From positions 1-38,654 of the forward strand of contig CAITMG010000092.1 in NCBI GenBank assembly GCA_903893445.1: a DNA stretch of 38,654 nucleotides, in the 5' to 3' direction. The position numbers and the translations under genes were made by a program. Of this stretch, positions 30,288-38,545 are shown piece by piece. Each line of letters opens with the position of its first letter. The first letter of the stretch is position 1. The notes under the pieces are model-generated. The model did not search any database, was not told the origin of the DNA, and worked only from the letters and a program-made list of their open reading frames with translations. Origin of the DNA: Candidatus Uhrbacteria bacterium (lineage in GTDB: Bacteria > Patescibacteriota > Patescibacteriia > 2-12-FULL-60-25).

Positions 30288-32678
30288 ATGCGACTTCGCT
30301 TTTTTTCCGTTACCGCTTGTATTGCGACACTTGTGTTTGCGCCGTTTTCGCTTGTTTCCGCGGCAACGACGCCGTATGCGGCAACCGCGGCATCCGCATC
30401 TGTGACCATGAAGGCAGGGGAGACGAAAACCATTACACTCGCTTTTAAAAATGTTGGCACGGAAACGTGGATCAAGGGTGTTGATCGCACATCGGTGTTT
30501 ATTTTTGGTTCGTCATCCATTTTTGGTCATCCAACATGGGTGCACGATGATGAACCGGCGACGATCAACCAAAATAGCGTGAAGCCGGGTGAAACGGCGA
30601 CAGCGACGTTTCAGGTCAAAGCTCCGGCGAGCAGTGGAACGTACACGCAAAAATTTTTACTTTCCTATGCAACCGATAAGTGGGTGAAAGGTTCAACGAA
30701 GGTTGTTCAGTTTGTGGTGACTGGCGGTGTGCCGGCTGCAACGCCGGTGATTACGTCCGTTCCGCCAAAGGCACCTCCAGCAACGCCGGTCTCGGCACCA
30801 GCTCCAACTGCGACACCGGCGGCAACGACATTGCCAACGGCGGATACGGGTGAATGGAAAGCGCTGTTGACGGATCGTGGCGGGATCGAATGGCAGGTGG
30901 ATCCGCTTGCGCAGGCGACGGTTTCCATTGCGTTTCAAAATACGGGGACAGCAACGTGGACCAAAGATGGAAAAAATTACGTTTCTTTATACACGGGGAC
31001 GGATTCTCGAAAGAGCGTGTTTAAAGATGCGACCTGGAAAAGCGATACGCAGGTGACGGTGTTACAAGAATCTTCTGTGAAACCTGGTGGCATCGGACAT
31101 TTTTCATTTTATCTTCGGGCGCCAAAGACGTCGGGGAGTTACAAGGAAACGTTTCAACTTGCCGCAGAAAGCAAGGCTTGGATTGCGGGTGGGACGATTA
31201 CGGTTCCGGTTCGGGTGACGGCAAATGGTCCGGTGTTGACGGACAACATGACGAACGGCGTTGATACGTCTGTGGTTGAAGCGCCTCCGGCAAAGGGGAT
31301 GTATCAGGCGAATATGTTGCTCAGTTCCGTGAAGAGTGTGACGTTGTTGGGAAATGGTCGACAGGCATTAACATTTGGATTTAAGAATACAGGCGACCTG
31401 ATTTGGAATTCCATGACGTTGCGTTTGACGGGTGTCACGCCAGCGCTCGGGATTCGTCTGGCGAGTGTGCGCGATGATTCGTGGCTTGATTCCAGTAACG
31501 CGGCGAGTACGGTGAAGGATACGGCGCCGGGTGAAATTGGTTTTATTGGGTTTACCTTAAAAGCACCGGCGAAGCACGGGACATACAATGCGCGGTTTAC
31601 GTTGTACGCCAACAACCAACCGGTTGATGGTGGGATTATTGATATTCCGATTAGCGTGACAGCGGATGGGTACATTGAGCCAGAACCGACGACACCGACA
31701 CCGGTCACGCCTTCAACTCCATCTCCATCTCCATCAACACCAACACAGAGTGCACCGATTTTAACGGTTCAACCTGTTGGCGGAGACGTGAGCGCATTGC
31801 CACCAGAGCCGATTATCCGTGTTGGATTGTTTAAGGTGACAGATGATCAGATGATGGTGACGTCGGTTTCCGGAAATTTTCACATGCAGGATGTGAGTGG
31901 TTCGACCGTCTGTCGCTTTACGAGCGGACAGGTTGTGACGGTTTCCTATGATCGATCTGCGGTTGTGACAAAAGCTTCGGGCCCGGGCTGTACCACGCAA
32001 ACATCTGGATATTATGTGGTTGTTGCGGATGATGGTCTTTCACCGTTACAGCTCACCGATTTTTCTCGGCCTGTGAGTTGGTTGCCGGGAGCGAATGACA
32101 ACACCTTTCGTGCAAAACTTGAACTGCGATACGCGAAGGCGACGGATTCCGTTTGGATTATTAATGAACTGCCGATTGAGTGGTATTTGAAGGGGATTGG
32201 CGAGACGTCCAACTCGAGTCCGCAACAATATCAGCGCGCATTGCTGACGGCAGCTCGAACGTATGCGATGTATCACGTCCAACGCGGAACAAAGCATGCG
32301 GCGGAAAATTACACGGTGGATGCGACATATGATCAGGTGTATCGCGGATTTGGTGCCGAGGCGCGTGATCCAAATGTCGTTTCGGCGGTTGATGCCACTC
32401 GAGGTCAGATTGTGACCTATCAGGGCAAGTTGGCGCTGACACCATACTATTCTCGTTCTGATGGTCGAACGCGCTCCTGGACCGAAGTGTGGGGCGGTGG
32501 GCCATACCCATGGCTCGTGTCTGTCGCGGTTCCGTGGGATAACGGAAAAACGTTGTGGGGACACGGTGTCGGGTTGAGTGCGACAGGCGCACTTGGTGCA
32601 GCGGCCGATGGATGGACCTACGATCGCATTCTGTCGTACTTCTATCAGGGAACGGTGTTGGGACAAGTCTATAAATAA
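30288..32678 (+). CDS. Secreted protein with NBR1-type Ig domains and SpoIID/LytB domain
   Basis: A 796-residue exported protein. The signal peptide ends at Leu-Val-Ser-Ala (about 24). Three Ig-like domains of the NBR1 central type follow (about 35-145, 200-320, 335-465), each with a pattern such as FKNVGTETWIKG, FQNTGTATWTKDG or FKNTGDLIWNSM. Pro/Ser/Thr linkers lie between domains 1 and 2 and after domain 3. The C-terminal half is a SpoIID domain (about 540-796): INELPIEWYLKGIGETSN with the conserved Glu, QRALLTAARTYAMYH, a YYSRSDGRTRSWTEVWGG block, and GHGVGLSATGA. SpoIID domains cut peptidoglycan glycan strands. The Ig domains may anchor or space it at the surface. ATG 30288 is the only start with a signal peptide. 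Confidence 0.9.
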   Translation: MRLRFFSVTACIATLVFAPFSLVSAATTPYAATAASASVTMKAGETKTITLAFKNVGTETWIKGVDRTSVFIFGSSSIFGHPTWVHDDEPATINQNSVKPGETATATFQVKAPASSGTYTQKFLLSYATDKWVKGSTKVVQFVVTGGVPAATPVITSVPPKAPPATPVSAPAPTATPAATTLPTADTGEWKALLTDRGGIEWQVDPLAQATVSIAFQNTGTATWTKDGKNYVSLYTGTDSRKSVFKDATWKSDTQVTVLQESSVKPGGIGHFSFYLRAPKTSGSYKETFQLAAESKAWIAGGTITVPVRVTANGPVLTDNMTNGVDTSVVEAPPAKGMYQANMLLSSVKSVTLLGNGRQALTFGFKNTGDLIWNSMTLRLTGVTPALGIRLASVRDDSWLDSSNAASTVKDTAPGEIGFIGFTLKAPAKHGTYNARFTLYANNQPVDGGIIDIPISVTADGYIEPEPTTPTPVTPSTPSPSPSTPTQSAPILTVQPVGGDVSALPPEPIIRVGLFKVTDDQMMVTSVSGNFHMQDVSGSTVCRFTSGQVVTVSYDRSAVVTKASGPGCTTQTSGYYVVVADDGLSPLQLTDFSRPVSWLPGANDNTFRAKLELRYAKATDSVWIINELPIEWYLKGIGETSNSSPQQYQRALLTAARTYAMYHVQRGTKHAAENYTVDATYDQVYRGFGAEARDPNVVSAVDATRGQIVTYQGKLALTPYYSRSDGRTRSWTEVWGGGPYPWLVSVAVPWDNGKTLWGHGVGLSATGALGAAADGWTYDRILSYFYQGTVLGQVYK

Positions 32679-32709
32679 AAAACTCGAGCCCTATGGCTCG
32701 AGTTTTTTT
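32679..32709. terminator. Terminator after the SpoIID gene
   Basis: AAAACTCGAGCC, loop CTAT, GGCTCGAGTTTTTTT. Its right half overlaps the end of the minus-strand gene at 32691. Confidence 0.9.
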
Positions 32710-33299
32710 GCGATGCCTGCTGTTTTGTTGTGATCAGCGAGGCCAAAGTCTTCGACTGCGTCCTCGAGATGTTCTTTACGATCTTCTTCGGACCACTCGA
32801 GAATCATTTTTGCGACGTTGTTTGGATGAGGGATATCATCAAATTGGAATCGTTCTTCTTCGCCAGCGGTTTGGACGTGGATGGAGCCGTAGTCGAGAAA
32901 CGTGTGCATGACGCCTGTCACGACGGCGGTCACATCTTGCACGCGATAGAGTCGAAGTTCTGATACGGTGCGTTTGAATAATCCTTCTTGATCAATGTCG
33001 AGGATGCGCTTATCGGTCAGGATAAACACGTCGAGCCAATAATCGATGAAGCTTTGAAAGATGAACAGCCAGCCGCTGAGAAAAAAAGCACTGGCGACCA
33101 TGATGAAGATGGGAAAGACGCCGGTGATGGAAAAGAGTTCTGGTTTAATGACGCGTGCGAGAACGTATGCGGCCGGTGGAAGGATGAAGAGGACAGCTGC
33201 GGTCATCACCGTCGACATCATGACAATCGGATGTTTGCGAAAGGTGAGAACGCTTTTTTCCGGCAGGTCGGAACCTGGGAGGTGATGAAGGTCGAGCAT
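32691..33299 (-). CDS. PH-domain (DUF304-like) membrane protein
   Basis: A 202-residue protein with two membrane helices (about 28-50 and 60-85) followed by a bacterial PH-like domain: WLDVFILTDKRILDIDQEGLFKRTVSELRLYRVQDVTAV, then DYGSIHVQTAGEEERFQFDDIPHPNNVAKMI, the usual bPH2 order. The acidic tail (EWSEEDRKEHLEDAVEDFG) is probably a helix. Such proteins sit on the cytosolic face of the membrane; their role is not settled. It follows the 85-residue gene by three bases at the end of the ruvB operon. Confidence 0.87.
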   Translation of the reverse strand: MLDLHHLPGSDLPEKSVLTFRKHPIVMMSTVMTAAVLFILPPAAYVLARVIKPELFSITGVFPIFIMVASAFFLSGWLFIFQSFIDYWLDVFILTDKRILDIDQEGLFKRTVSELRLYRVQDVTAVVTGVMHTFLDYGSIHVQTAGEEERFQFDDIPHPNNVAKMILEWSEEDRKEHLEDAVEDFGLADHNKTAGIAKKLEP

Positions 33300-33302
33300 A
33301 CG

Positions 33303-33560
33303 TTATTGGAGATATGTTGTTGGGTTGCTGGAAAACGCGCCCAGGATATTGAGAGACTGATTCCAGTCCGTGCTGAGGAGAAAAAATCCTGCGCCGATCA
33401 CGACCAAGAGCGCGACCGTGCAAAACAGCATGGTTGTCACCCATGTGCCTGTTTGCGCAATGCCGTAGCGCATCAATTGAAAGACGCTGACGAGTGACAT
33501 TAGGCCGTAGAAGCCTAAAAAGACAAACCAGGCGAGCAGAAAGAGATACAACGGAATCAT
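33303..33560 (-). CDS. Small two-helix membrane protein in the ruvB operon
   Basis: An 85-residue protein with hydrophobic segments at about 3-25 and 40-63 and a short polar tail. No family recognised. Its ATG overlaps the ruvB stop in the form ATGA, so it is translationally coupled to ruvB, and it precedes the PH-domain gene by three bases. Confidence 0.7.
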   Translation of the reverse strand: MIPLYLFLLAWFVFLGFYGLMSLVSVFQLMRYGIAQTGTWVTTMLFCTVALLVVIGAGFFLLSTDWNQSLNILGAFSSNPTTYLQ

Positions 33561-34582
33561 ACGAGGGGTTGTTGGCGATTTGGTGGGAGCGGGATGTTGA
33601 GATGTGTGTAGGCGAGATCGGTTGCCATGCGTCCGCGTGGCGTGCGTGCGAGCAAGCCTTCTTGTAAGAGAAACGGTTCAATGACGTCTTCGAGGGTTTC
33701 GATTTCTTCGCTCGTTGCTGCAGCGAGTGTTGATGCGCCGGTTGGTCCGCCCGCGAATTTTTCAATCAACGTTCGCAGGGTGCGGCGGTCGGTTTCGTCT
33801 AACCCACGAGGATCAATTTCAAGGGCATTGAGCGCTAACGCAACGGTTTGCTCATCAAGGATACCATTTGCCCGAACCTGCGCGAAATCACGAACGCGTT
33901 TTAACAAGCGATTTCCCACACGCGGCGTCCGACGGCTGCGCGATGCGATGCGTCGTGCGGGGTCTGCTTCAATCGCAACATTTAATAAATTCGCCGTGCG
34001 TTGAACGATGGCCGTCATTTCGTCATCGCCGTAAAAATCGAGATGAAAAATGGAACCAAAGCGATCGCGGAGTGGCGCGCTTAACATGCTGATGCGCGTG
34101 GTTGCGCCGACGAGTGTAAAGCGTTTGAGATCGAGTCGCAGTGTGCGAGCGGTCGGACCTTTACCGATGACGATATCTAACGCGTAATCCTCCATGGCGG
34201 GATAGAGGACTTCTTCGATGTTGCGGTTAATGCGATGAATTTCGTCGATAAACAAAATGTCGCCGTCTTCGAGATTGGTGAGAATGGCGGCAAGATCGCC
34301 AACGCGTTCGAGCGCCGGGCCGCTGGTAACTTTGATATTGGCGGCCATCTCGCGTGCGATGACGTGTGCGAGCGTGGTCTTGCCCAACCCCGGCGGACCA
34401 TAGAGCATCACGTGTTCACATGGTTCGCCGCGTTGTTTTGCGGCTTCCAAAAAAATGGAGAGATTTTCTTTCACTTTTGGCTGGCCGATAAATTCCGCCA
34501 ATGTTTTTGGGCGCAATGAGAGCTCAAAGCCGGTTTCGGCTGGTTGGGCGTCTGGGGCGATTAGGCGTTCTTCCTCTTCCAT
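33557..34582 (-). CDS. ruvB: Holliday junction branch-migration ATPase RuvB
   Basis: A 341-residue AAA+ motor that drives branch migration of Holliday junctions with RuvA. Motifs: [19 protein letters not shown], Walker [27 protein letters not shown] (Walker B), [19 protein letters not shown] (sensor 1 and arginine-finger region), and a C-terminal winged helix ending [25 protein letters not shown] 34582 matches the family length. On the minus strand the promoter is TTGTCA-17-TAACCT with the ATG eight bases on, so leaderless. ruvA and ruvC are not in the window. Confidence 0.97.
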   Translation of the reverse strand: MEEEERLIAPDAQPAETGFELSLRPKTLAEFIGQPKVKENLSIFLEAAKQRGEPCEHVMLYGPPGLGKTTLAHVIAREMAANIKVTSGPALERVGDLAAILTNLEDGDILFIDEIHRINRNIEEVLYPAMEDYALDIVIGKGPTARTLRLDLKRFTLVGATTRISMLSAPLRDRFGSIFHLDFYGDDEMTAIVQRTANLLNVAIEADPARRIASRSRRTPRVGNRLLKRVRDFAQVRANGILDEQTVALALNALEIDPRGLDETDRRTLRTLIEKFAGGPTGASTLAAATSEEIETLEDVIEPFLLQEGLLARTPRGRMATDLAYTHLNIPLPPNRQQPLV

Positions 34583-34590
34583 ATGCACAG

Positions 34591-34619
34591 AGGTTAGCGC
34601 GATGTGACCAGATTGACAA
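34591..34619 (-). promoter_or_regulatory. ruvB promoter
   Basis: On minus: TTGTCA (34619-34614), 17 bases, TAACCT (34596-34591). The -35 overlaps the -35 of P5 on the other strand. Confidence 0.65.
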
Positions 34620-34641
34620 AAGCCAAAATTTTTGGCATGTA
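34613..34641 (+). promoter_or_regulatory. Module promoter P5 (TTGACA-17-CATGTA)
   Basis: TTGACA (34613-34618), spacer AAAGCCAAAATTTTTGG, then CATGTA. The -10 is weak; TATGGA lies four bases further on. In the leader AAGAC (from about 34644) can pair with GTCTT, which would put GGGGGAGG in a loop; CAAACGTTTG inside is a palindrome. Confidence 0.65.
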
Positions 34642-34674
34642 TGGAAGACATCAAACGTTTGGGGGAGGTCTTTC

Positions 34675-34950
34675 ATGTCGTTTTTCAAAACGGTGTATTC
34701 CGCCATTCGAAAGATGTTTCGCCGACGATACGGTACGGTCTCTGATCCACCTCCGCACAGCGAGAGATTGATCGGGCACTATATTCAGCTCGTGGATCTG
34801 TACGGATCGGAATCGCCGGTCGCGCGTCATTTTCGCGAGGAGCATCGATCTGATGCGCATCTCGTGTGGCTCATGTCGCGCGTTGATGCGATGCGGATGC
34901 AGATCACGCGCAAGTCTGCGCGCTCAATATTCCCGAAGCAGTTGTCGTAG
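34675..34950 (+). CDS. Small helical protein, tandem paralogue 1
   Basis: A 91-residue cytosolic protein. A basic N-terminus (FRRRYG) leads to a helical domain: YIQLVDLYGSESPVARHFRE, then an LVWLMSRVDAMRMQI block. The same 42-residue domain, without gaps, is in the next gene: 15 identities including Y, I, L, G, S, AR, FR, L, LM, D, R and Q. GGAGG is six bases before the ATG. Driven by P5. Function unknown; the pattern does not match a helix-turn-helix that I recognise. Confidence 0.7.
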   Translation: MSFFKTVYSAIRKMFRRRYGTVSDPPPHSERLIGHYIQLVDLYGSESPVARHFREEHRSDAHLVWLMSRVDAMRMQITRKSARSIFPKQLS

Positions 34951-34959
34951 GGAGGAGAA

Positions 34960-35184
34960 ATGTCGAAGTTCGTGGGATTGACGGAGCGCGAAGACAAGTT
35001 GCTTTCGCTGTACATCGATCTTGCGCATGCAAAGGGAGCGGATTCGTTCGAGGCGAGGCAATTTCGTGACGCGTACGCGAGGAATCCCAAGCTTGCGAGA
35101 CTGATGGCGATCGCAGATACGGTTCGCCGTCAGCTCGCGTCTGGTGAACTCAAGTGCGATGATGAGGGGAATATCATCTCGTGA
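34960..35184 (+). CDS. Small helical protein, tandem paralogue 2
   Basis: A 74-residue cytosolic protein, almost only the shared domain: MSKFVGLTEREDKLLSLY at the N-terminus, then YIDLAHAKGADSFEARQFRD and LARLMAIADTVRRQL. It lacks the basic N-terminal arm of its partner and ends in an acidic tail (KCDDEGN). AGGGAGGAG lies three bases before the ATG. Nine bases separate the two genes. The pair may form a heteromer (inference from tandem duplication). Confidence 0.7.
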   Translation: MSKFVGLTEREDKLLSLYIDLAHAKGADSFEARQFRDAYARNPKLARLMAIADTVRRQLASGELKCDDEGNIIS

Positions 35185-35195
35185 GTTTCTCTGTT

Positions 35196-35240
35196 CCGCA
35201 TCCGCCGACAACCTGTCGGACCACGGATGCGGATTTTTTT
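35196..35240 (+). terminator. Terminator of the P5 module
   Basis: CCGCATCCG (35196-35204) with CGGATGCGG (35224-35232), inner CCGACA-ACC-TGTCGG, then A and seven T. The outer stem is the same sequence as in the terminator at 35716. Confidence 0.92.
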
Positions 35241-35248
35241 ATTATAAA

Positions 35249-35277
35249 TGGTCTTTTAAATGTTTTCCGGATATTGT
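35249..35277 (+). promoter_or_regulatory. Module promoter P6, divergent member (TGGTCT-17-TATTGT)
   Basis: TGGTCT (35249-35254), spacer TTTAAATGTTTTCCGGA, TATTGT (35272-35277). The AAATG and TTTTC-GG parts are kept; the -35 is poor. Confidence 0.4.
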
Positions 35278-35325
35278 TAGATACGTTCGTTCGTTCAGTA
35301 GATTGTTTTTAGAGGGGAGTCACTC

Positions 35326-35706
35326 ATGCGCACTAGGATCGATTCAATGTGTTCGCTTTCGGAAAATGCATTTGGCGCAAGAATTGAGAATGGCATCCTG
35401 TTCATTCCTGCAGAACTCGCTACTTTGGCGGGTCAGGGTCCAAACTTGTCGGTCGAAGAACTCCTTTCCGTTTTGCATGCTTTTCCGACTACTTTCGAAA
35501 AAGGATTTTGCTGGACGAAGGGACGATTCAAGAATGCCTTGGACAGCCTCGTTCGCATTTTGGATGGAAGGGTGAGCCGCGATTATCTCCATCCGGAGTC
35601 GGCTTCTACGAGGCATGGGATGGGTGCGACAGCTCCCCCGGATGCCGAAATTCGGAACGGATACGTTGTTCCTTTTCCAGCTGGTTTTCCGCTGAAGAAG
35701 AAGTAG
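35326..35706 (+). CDS. Hypothetical protein, 126 residues
   Basis: A soluble protein without signal sequence. The N-terminal part may be beta-rich (GARIENGILFIPAELATLAG), followed by a helical middle (VEELLSVLHAFPTTF, GRFKNALDSLVRILDG) and a polar C-terminus that ends PFPAGFPLKKK. No family recognised. GGGGAG is eight bases before the ATG. It sits alone between P6 and a terminator of the same type as the P5 module, so it looks like another module. Confidence 0.65.
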   Translation: MRTRIDSMCSLSENAFGARIENGILFIPAELATLAGQGPNLSVEELLSVLHAFPTTFEKGFCWTKGRFKNALDSLVRILDGRVSRDYLHPESASTRHGMGATAPPDAEIRNGYVVPFPAGFPLKKK

Positions 35707-35715
35707 GGCCTTTTT

Positions 35716-35754
35716 CCGCATCCGCCGACGTTCTGCCGGGATGCGGATTTTTTA
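35716..35754 (+). terminator. Terminator of the P6 module
   Basis: CCGCATCC (35716-35723) with GGATGCGG (35739-35746), then A and six T. Confidence 0.9.
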
Positions 35755-35781
35755 TATTTTTATATTTTGCTTACCTCCCCC

Positions 35782-35840
35782 TGCCACGCGCGTTCGCGAA
35801 CGTCGTGGCACTTGCCCCCTCCTGTTTCAACCGCAGGAGG
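35782..35840. repeat. Two hairpins at the 3' end of the HAD gene
   Basis: TGCCACG/CGTGGCA (35782-35788/35804-35810) with inner GTTCG-CGAAC, and CCTCCTG/CAGGAGG (35818-35824/35834-35840), whose C-rich flank (TTGCCCCCTCC) resembles the palindromic repeats at 13797 and 36442. The second overlaps the last codons of the HAD gene. Confidence 0.5.
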
Positions 35841-36433
35841 TGATTATTTCCAATTTTTTTAAATCACGAATCAGCTGTTTTGGATTTTTAAAATGAATGG
35901 TTTGCATACCAAGCGTCCGTGCTGGTAGAAGATTGTTGTCGCGGTCGTCGATAAACAAGCATTCGTTCGGTGCAACGCGAAGTTTTTTTTATAAGCCGTT
36001 TATATATTTTTGGATCAGGTTTTGCGACGCCTTCGCCATATGACGTAATGATGAGATGAAAATATTTTTCCAATTTCCACATTTTCATGAGCGTTTGATG
36101 CCATGATGAAATTTGGTTGGAAAGCATTGCGATGACGTATTTTTTTTGTAGTTGTTTGATGAGATCGACTATTTCCGGAACGAGTTGAGGAAATTCTAGG
36201 TATTCGTCGTGCAGTTGGATTTTTGAAATTTTCAATGTTTTTGCAACTTCATTCCAAAAAGAGTCATCATATTTTGGATGTATTCTTGCCTTTAGCCACC
36301 CACGCAACGTAATCTCGTCTAGTATTTTAGGGTTTACCTTATATTTTTTTGCTAGAAAACGCCCAATGTCCGTTAGATCGTCATCGGTTGAAATAACGCC
36401 ACCGAAATCGAAGATGATTGCACGGATAGACAT
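35827..36433 (-). pseudogene. HAD-superfamily hydrolase, frameshifted at an A8 run
   Basis: The first part is a normal HAD phosphatase: IIFDFGGVISTDDD (motif I with the nucleophile Asp), VIAMLSNQISSWH (motif II), and a GEGVAKPDPKIYKRLIKK block (motif III). On the minus strand the frame then breaks at a run of eight A (plus 35983-35990). The zero frame runs on as unrelated residues to 35888. Skipping one base restores LRVAPNECLFIDDRDNNLL, with motif IV (two Asp), and a proper end down to 35827, about 201 residues in total. Options: a sequencing error in a homopolymer, a true pseudogene, or slippage on A8. The gene is clearly more A/T-rich than its surroundings and has palindromic repeats at both ends, suggesting acquisition. 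Confidence 0.8.
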
Positions 36434-36441
36434 AAACTTAA

Positions 36442-36477
36442 TCCTTTTGTTGAAAAAGGAGGGGGTTGGGGGTGGTT
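36442..36477. repeat. Palindromic repeat, second copy (partial)
   Basis: CCTTTT, loop GTTG, AAAAAGG, then GGGGGTTGGGGGTGGTT. The G-rich half matches, in complement, the C-rich flank of the palindrome inside the GT2 gene. Confidence 0.55.
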
Positions 36478-36489
36478 AACGAATTGTTT

Positions 36490-37248
36490 TTATACCGGTG
36501 CGATGGAGCGGAAGATGAAGACGATTACGATGCCGAGAATGGTGAGGAACACACCCATTTTGCGGGAGAGTTTTCCGGCGTGTGCTTGTGGGAGGAGTTC
36601 GGAGAGCGAAAGGAAGATGAAGAATCCAGAGAAGACAGCGAGCATGATGGCAATCACGCTGGCATTTGGCGCAAGGGCAGATCCGACGATTGCGCCGATG
36701 AATGGAGCGATGGCATCGAGAGCGAGCATTGGAAACAGCGCCTTACTCTCATGTCCGAGGGCATTTTTTAAAATGGTGACCGTGCTCATGCCGTCGGAAA
36801 AATCGTGCATGACAACGGCGAGCGTGACCAGCAATCCGAGTTTTGGATCAACCGCAAAACCACCACCAATCGCGAGACCATCAAAAAAACTATGGATGAT
36901 CATGCCGGTCGCGCGGGCATAGGCAGGCGTTTTTCCATGGCGTTCGTTTTCGCAGTGTTCGCCAGGTTCCCCATGCGCGTGATCGTGATGCGCATGAACG
37001 GCAAAGACTTTATCAAGGATGTGAAAGCCGACAATCGCGAGCAGTGTTGCGCCAAGTACCGTTGATATTTCAAGACGTTCCGCGATGCCACGCGTGAGCG
37101 CCTCAGGCAGCAAATCGAGAAACGCGACACCCAGTAACAAGCCACCGGAAAGTGAGAGGAGCGGGTGAAGATCGCGTTTCCATTTTAAAACCACAAACCC
37201 TCCCAAAAATGTGGAGAGGATCGGGAGTGCGGCAAACAGGTAATTCAT
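36490..37248 (-). CDS. ZIP-family metal transporter
   Basis: A 252-residue protein with about eight membrane helices. A His-rich loop (VHAHHDHAHGEPGEHCENERHG, about 90-112) between helices 3 and 4 is typical of ZIP proteins. Helix 4 has HSFFDGLAIGG and helix 5 HDFSDGMS, the metal-site motifs (His and Asp residues). It imports Zn or related divalent ions into the cytosol. ATG 37248 is favoured: TGTAAT is six bases upstream. The NRAMP-like gene ends seven bases before it on the same strand, so both metal transporters form one operon. Confidence 0.93.
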   Translation of the reverse strand: MNYLFAALPILSTFLGGFVVLKWKRDLHPLLSLSGGLLLGVAFLDLLPEALTRGIAERLEISTVLGATLLAIVGFHILDKVFAVHAHHDHAHGEPGEHCENERHGKTPAYARATGMIIHSFFDGLAIGGGFAVDPKLGLLVTLAVVMHDFSDGMSTVTILKNALGHESKALFPMLALDAIAPFIGAIVGSALAPNASVIAIMLAVFSGFFIFLSLSELLPQAHAGKLSRKMGVFLTILGIVIVFIFRSIAPV

Positions 37249-37255
37249 TTCGGCA

Positions 37256-38509
37256 TTACAGCACGAAAATGAGCACCGAAGCAATGGTTGTGAGGACGAG
37301 CGTCAAGCCGCATAGCGCATTGGAAATCCACCCATTTGTATATTTTCCCATGACGCTTTTGTTGTTGGCGACGGCCAGCATAATGGCAATAATCGGCGGG
37401 GTGATGAGGCCATTGACGATCGCGGTCCAGATCAATGCTTTGATCGGATTGATGCCGATAAAGTTGATCAATAATCCGATAAGCGTGGAAACGGTAATGA
37501 CGCCATAGAAGCCATGTGCTTCTCGAAATTTGCGATACAAGCCTTCGTTCCATTGAAAGGCGTCAGACATGGCATACGACGCAGACGCGGAAAGGACCGG
37601 GACGGCGAGGAGACCAGTGCCAATGATGCCGGCGGCAAACAGGACGGAAGCATATTTCCCCGCAAGCGGTGCGAGGGCTTGTGCGGCTTGGCTGGTTGTT
37701 TGGATGTCAAAGAGCCCATGACGGAAAAACGTCATGGCCGCGGTGGTCATGATAAAAAATGTGATGAGCTGGGAAAACGACATGCCGATAAGTGTATCTT
37801 CGCGCATGCTCCGCATTTCGGCTTTTGTGGCGCCGCGTCTTGCTTTGGAGGTGTTGCGACCAAGGGCGATTTCTTCCTCGATCTCTTCATGTGATTGCCA
37901 GATGAAAAGATATGGTGAGATGGTTGTTCCGGCGACCGCGACGAGCGCGACGAGATACTCCTTGGTGAGTTGAAAATTCGGCACAACGAGACTAACGAAA
38001 ACGTCGGACCAATTGGTTGTGACGAGAAACGCTGTGACAACGTAGCTGAGAAGGCTCAGTGCAAACCATTTGAGGATTGATGCGTACGTTTTATAGGTAA
38101 CAAAGATTTCTAAAATCAAAATCAACAACGTGAAGAGGATGGCGAGAACGGTAAATGGAATCTGCGGAATAAGGAGGTGCGCAGAATCGGCCATGGCACC
38201 TAAATCCGCACCGATATTGATTGTATTTGCGATAAGGAGCAGTGAGACAAAGAGCCACAACACCCACTTTGGATAGCGACTGCGCAACACCATGGTGACG
38301 CCATCGCCCGCGACCATGCCGATGCGTGCGGACATCTCTTGAACCGCGGTCATGAGCGGGAACATGAGGAGAACCGTCCAGATCTGTCCTAATCCAAACT
38401 GTGCGCCGACTTGCGTATAGGTTGCGATGCCAGATGGATCATCATCGGATGAACCGGTGATAAATCCCGGACCAAATTTTTGCAGGAGTCGTCGAATAGC
38501 GCTTGGCAT
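37256..38509 (-). CDS. NRAMP-like divalent metal transporter, non-canonical motifs
   Basis: A 417-residue protein with about eleven membrane helices. Helix 1 reads GPGFITGSSDDDPSGIATYTQ: the NRAMP position Asp-Pro-Gly-Asn is Asp-Pro-Ser-Gly. Helix 6 reads AGTTISPYLFIWQSHEEIEEE, without the Met-Pro-His motif used by manganese/iron NRAMPs. Both changes are seen in NRAMP-related clades that carry other ions such as magnesium; which ion is used here is inference. The protein begins directly with MPSAIRRLLQKFGPG. TATACT lies six bases before ATG 38509, so the mRNA is leaderless. Confidence 0.88.
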   Translation of the reverse strand: MPSAIRRLLQKFGPGFITGSSDDDPSGIATYTQVGAQFGLGQIWTVLLMFPLMTAVQEMSARIGMVAGDGVTMVLRSRYPKWVLWLFVSLLLIANTINIGADLGAMADSAHLLIPQIPFTVLAILFTLLILILEIFVTYKTYASILKWFALSLLSYVVTAFLVTTNWSDVFVSLVVPNFQLTKEYLVALVAVAGTTISPYLFIWQSHEEIEEEIALGRNTSKARRGATKAEMRSMREDTLIGMSFSQLITFFIMTTAAMTFFRHGLFDIQTTSQAAQALAPLAGKYASVLFAAGIIGTGLLAVPVLSASASYAMSDAFQWNEGLYRKFREAHGFYGVITVSTLIGLLINFIGINPIKALIWTAIVNGLITPPIIAIMLAVANNKSVMGKYTNGWISNALCGLTLVLTTIASVLIFVL

Positions 38510-38545
38510 AGCCAAAGTATATCACCTCTCAAAATTAAACCACGA

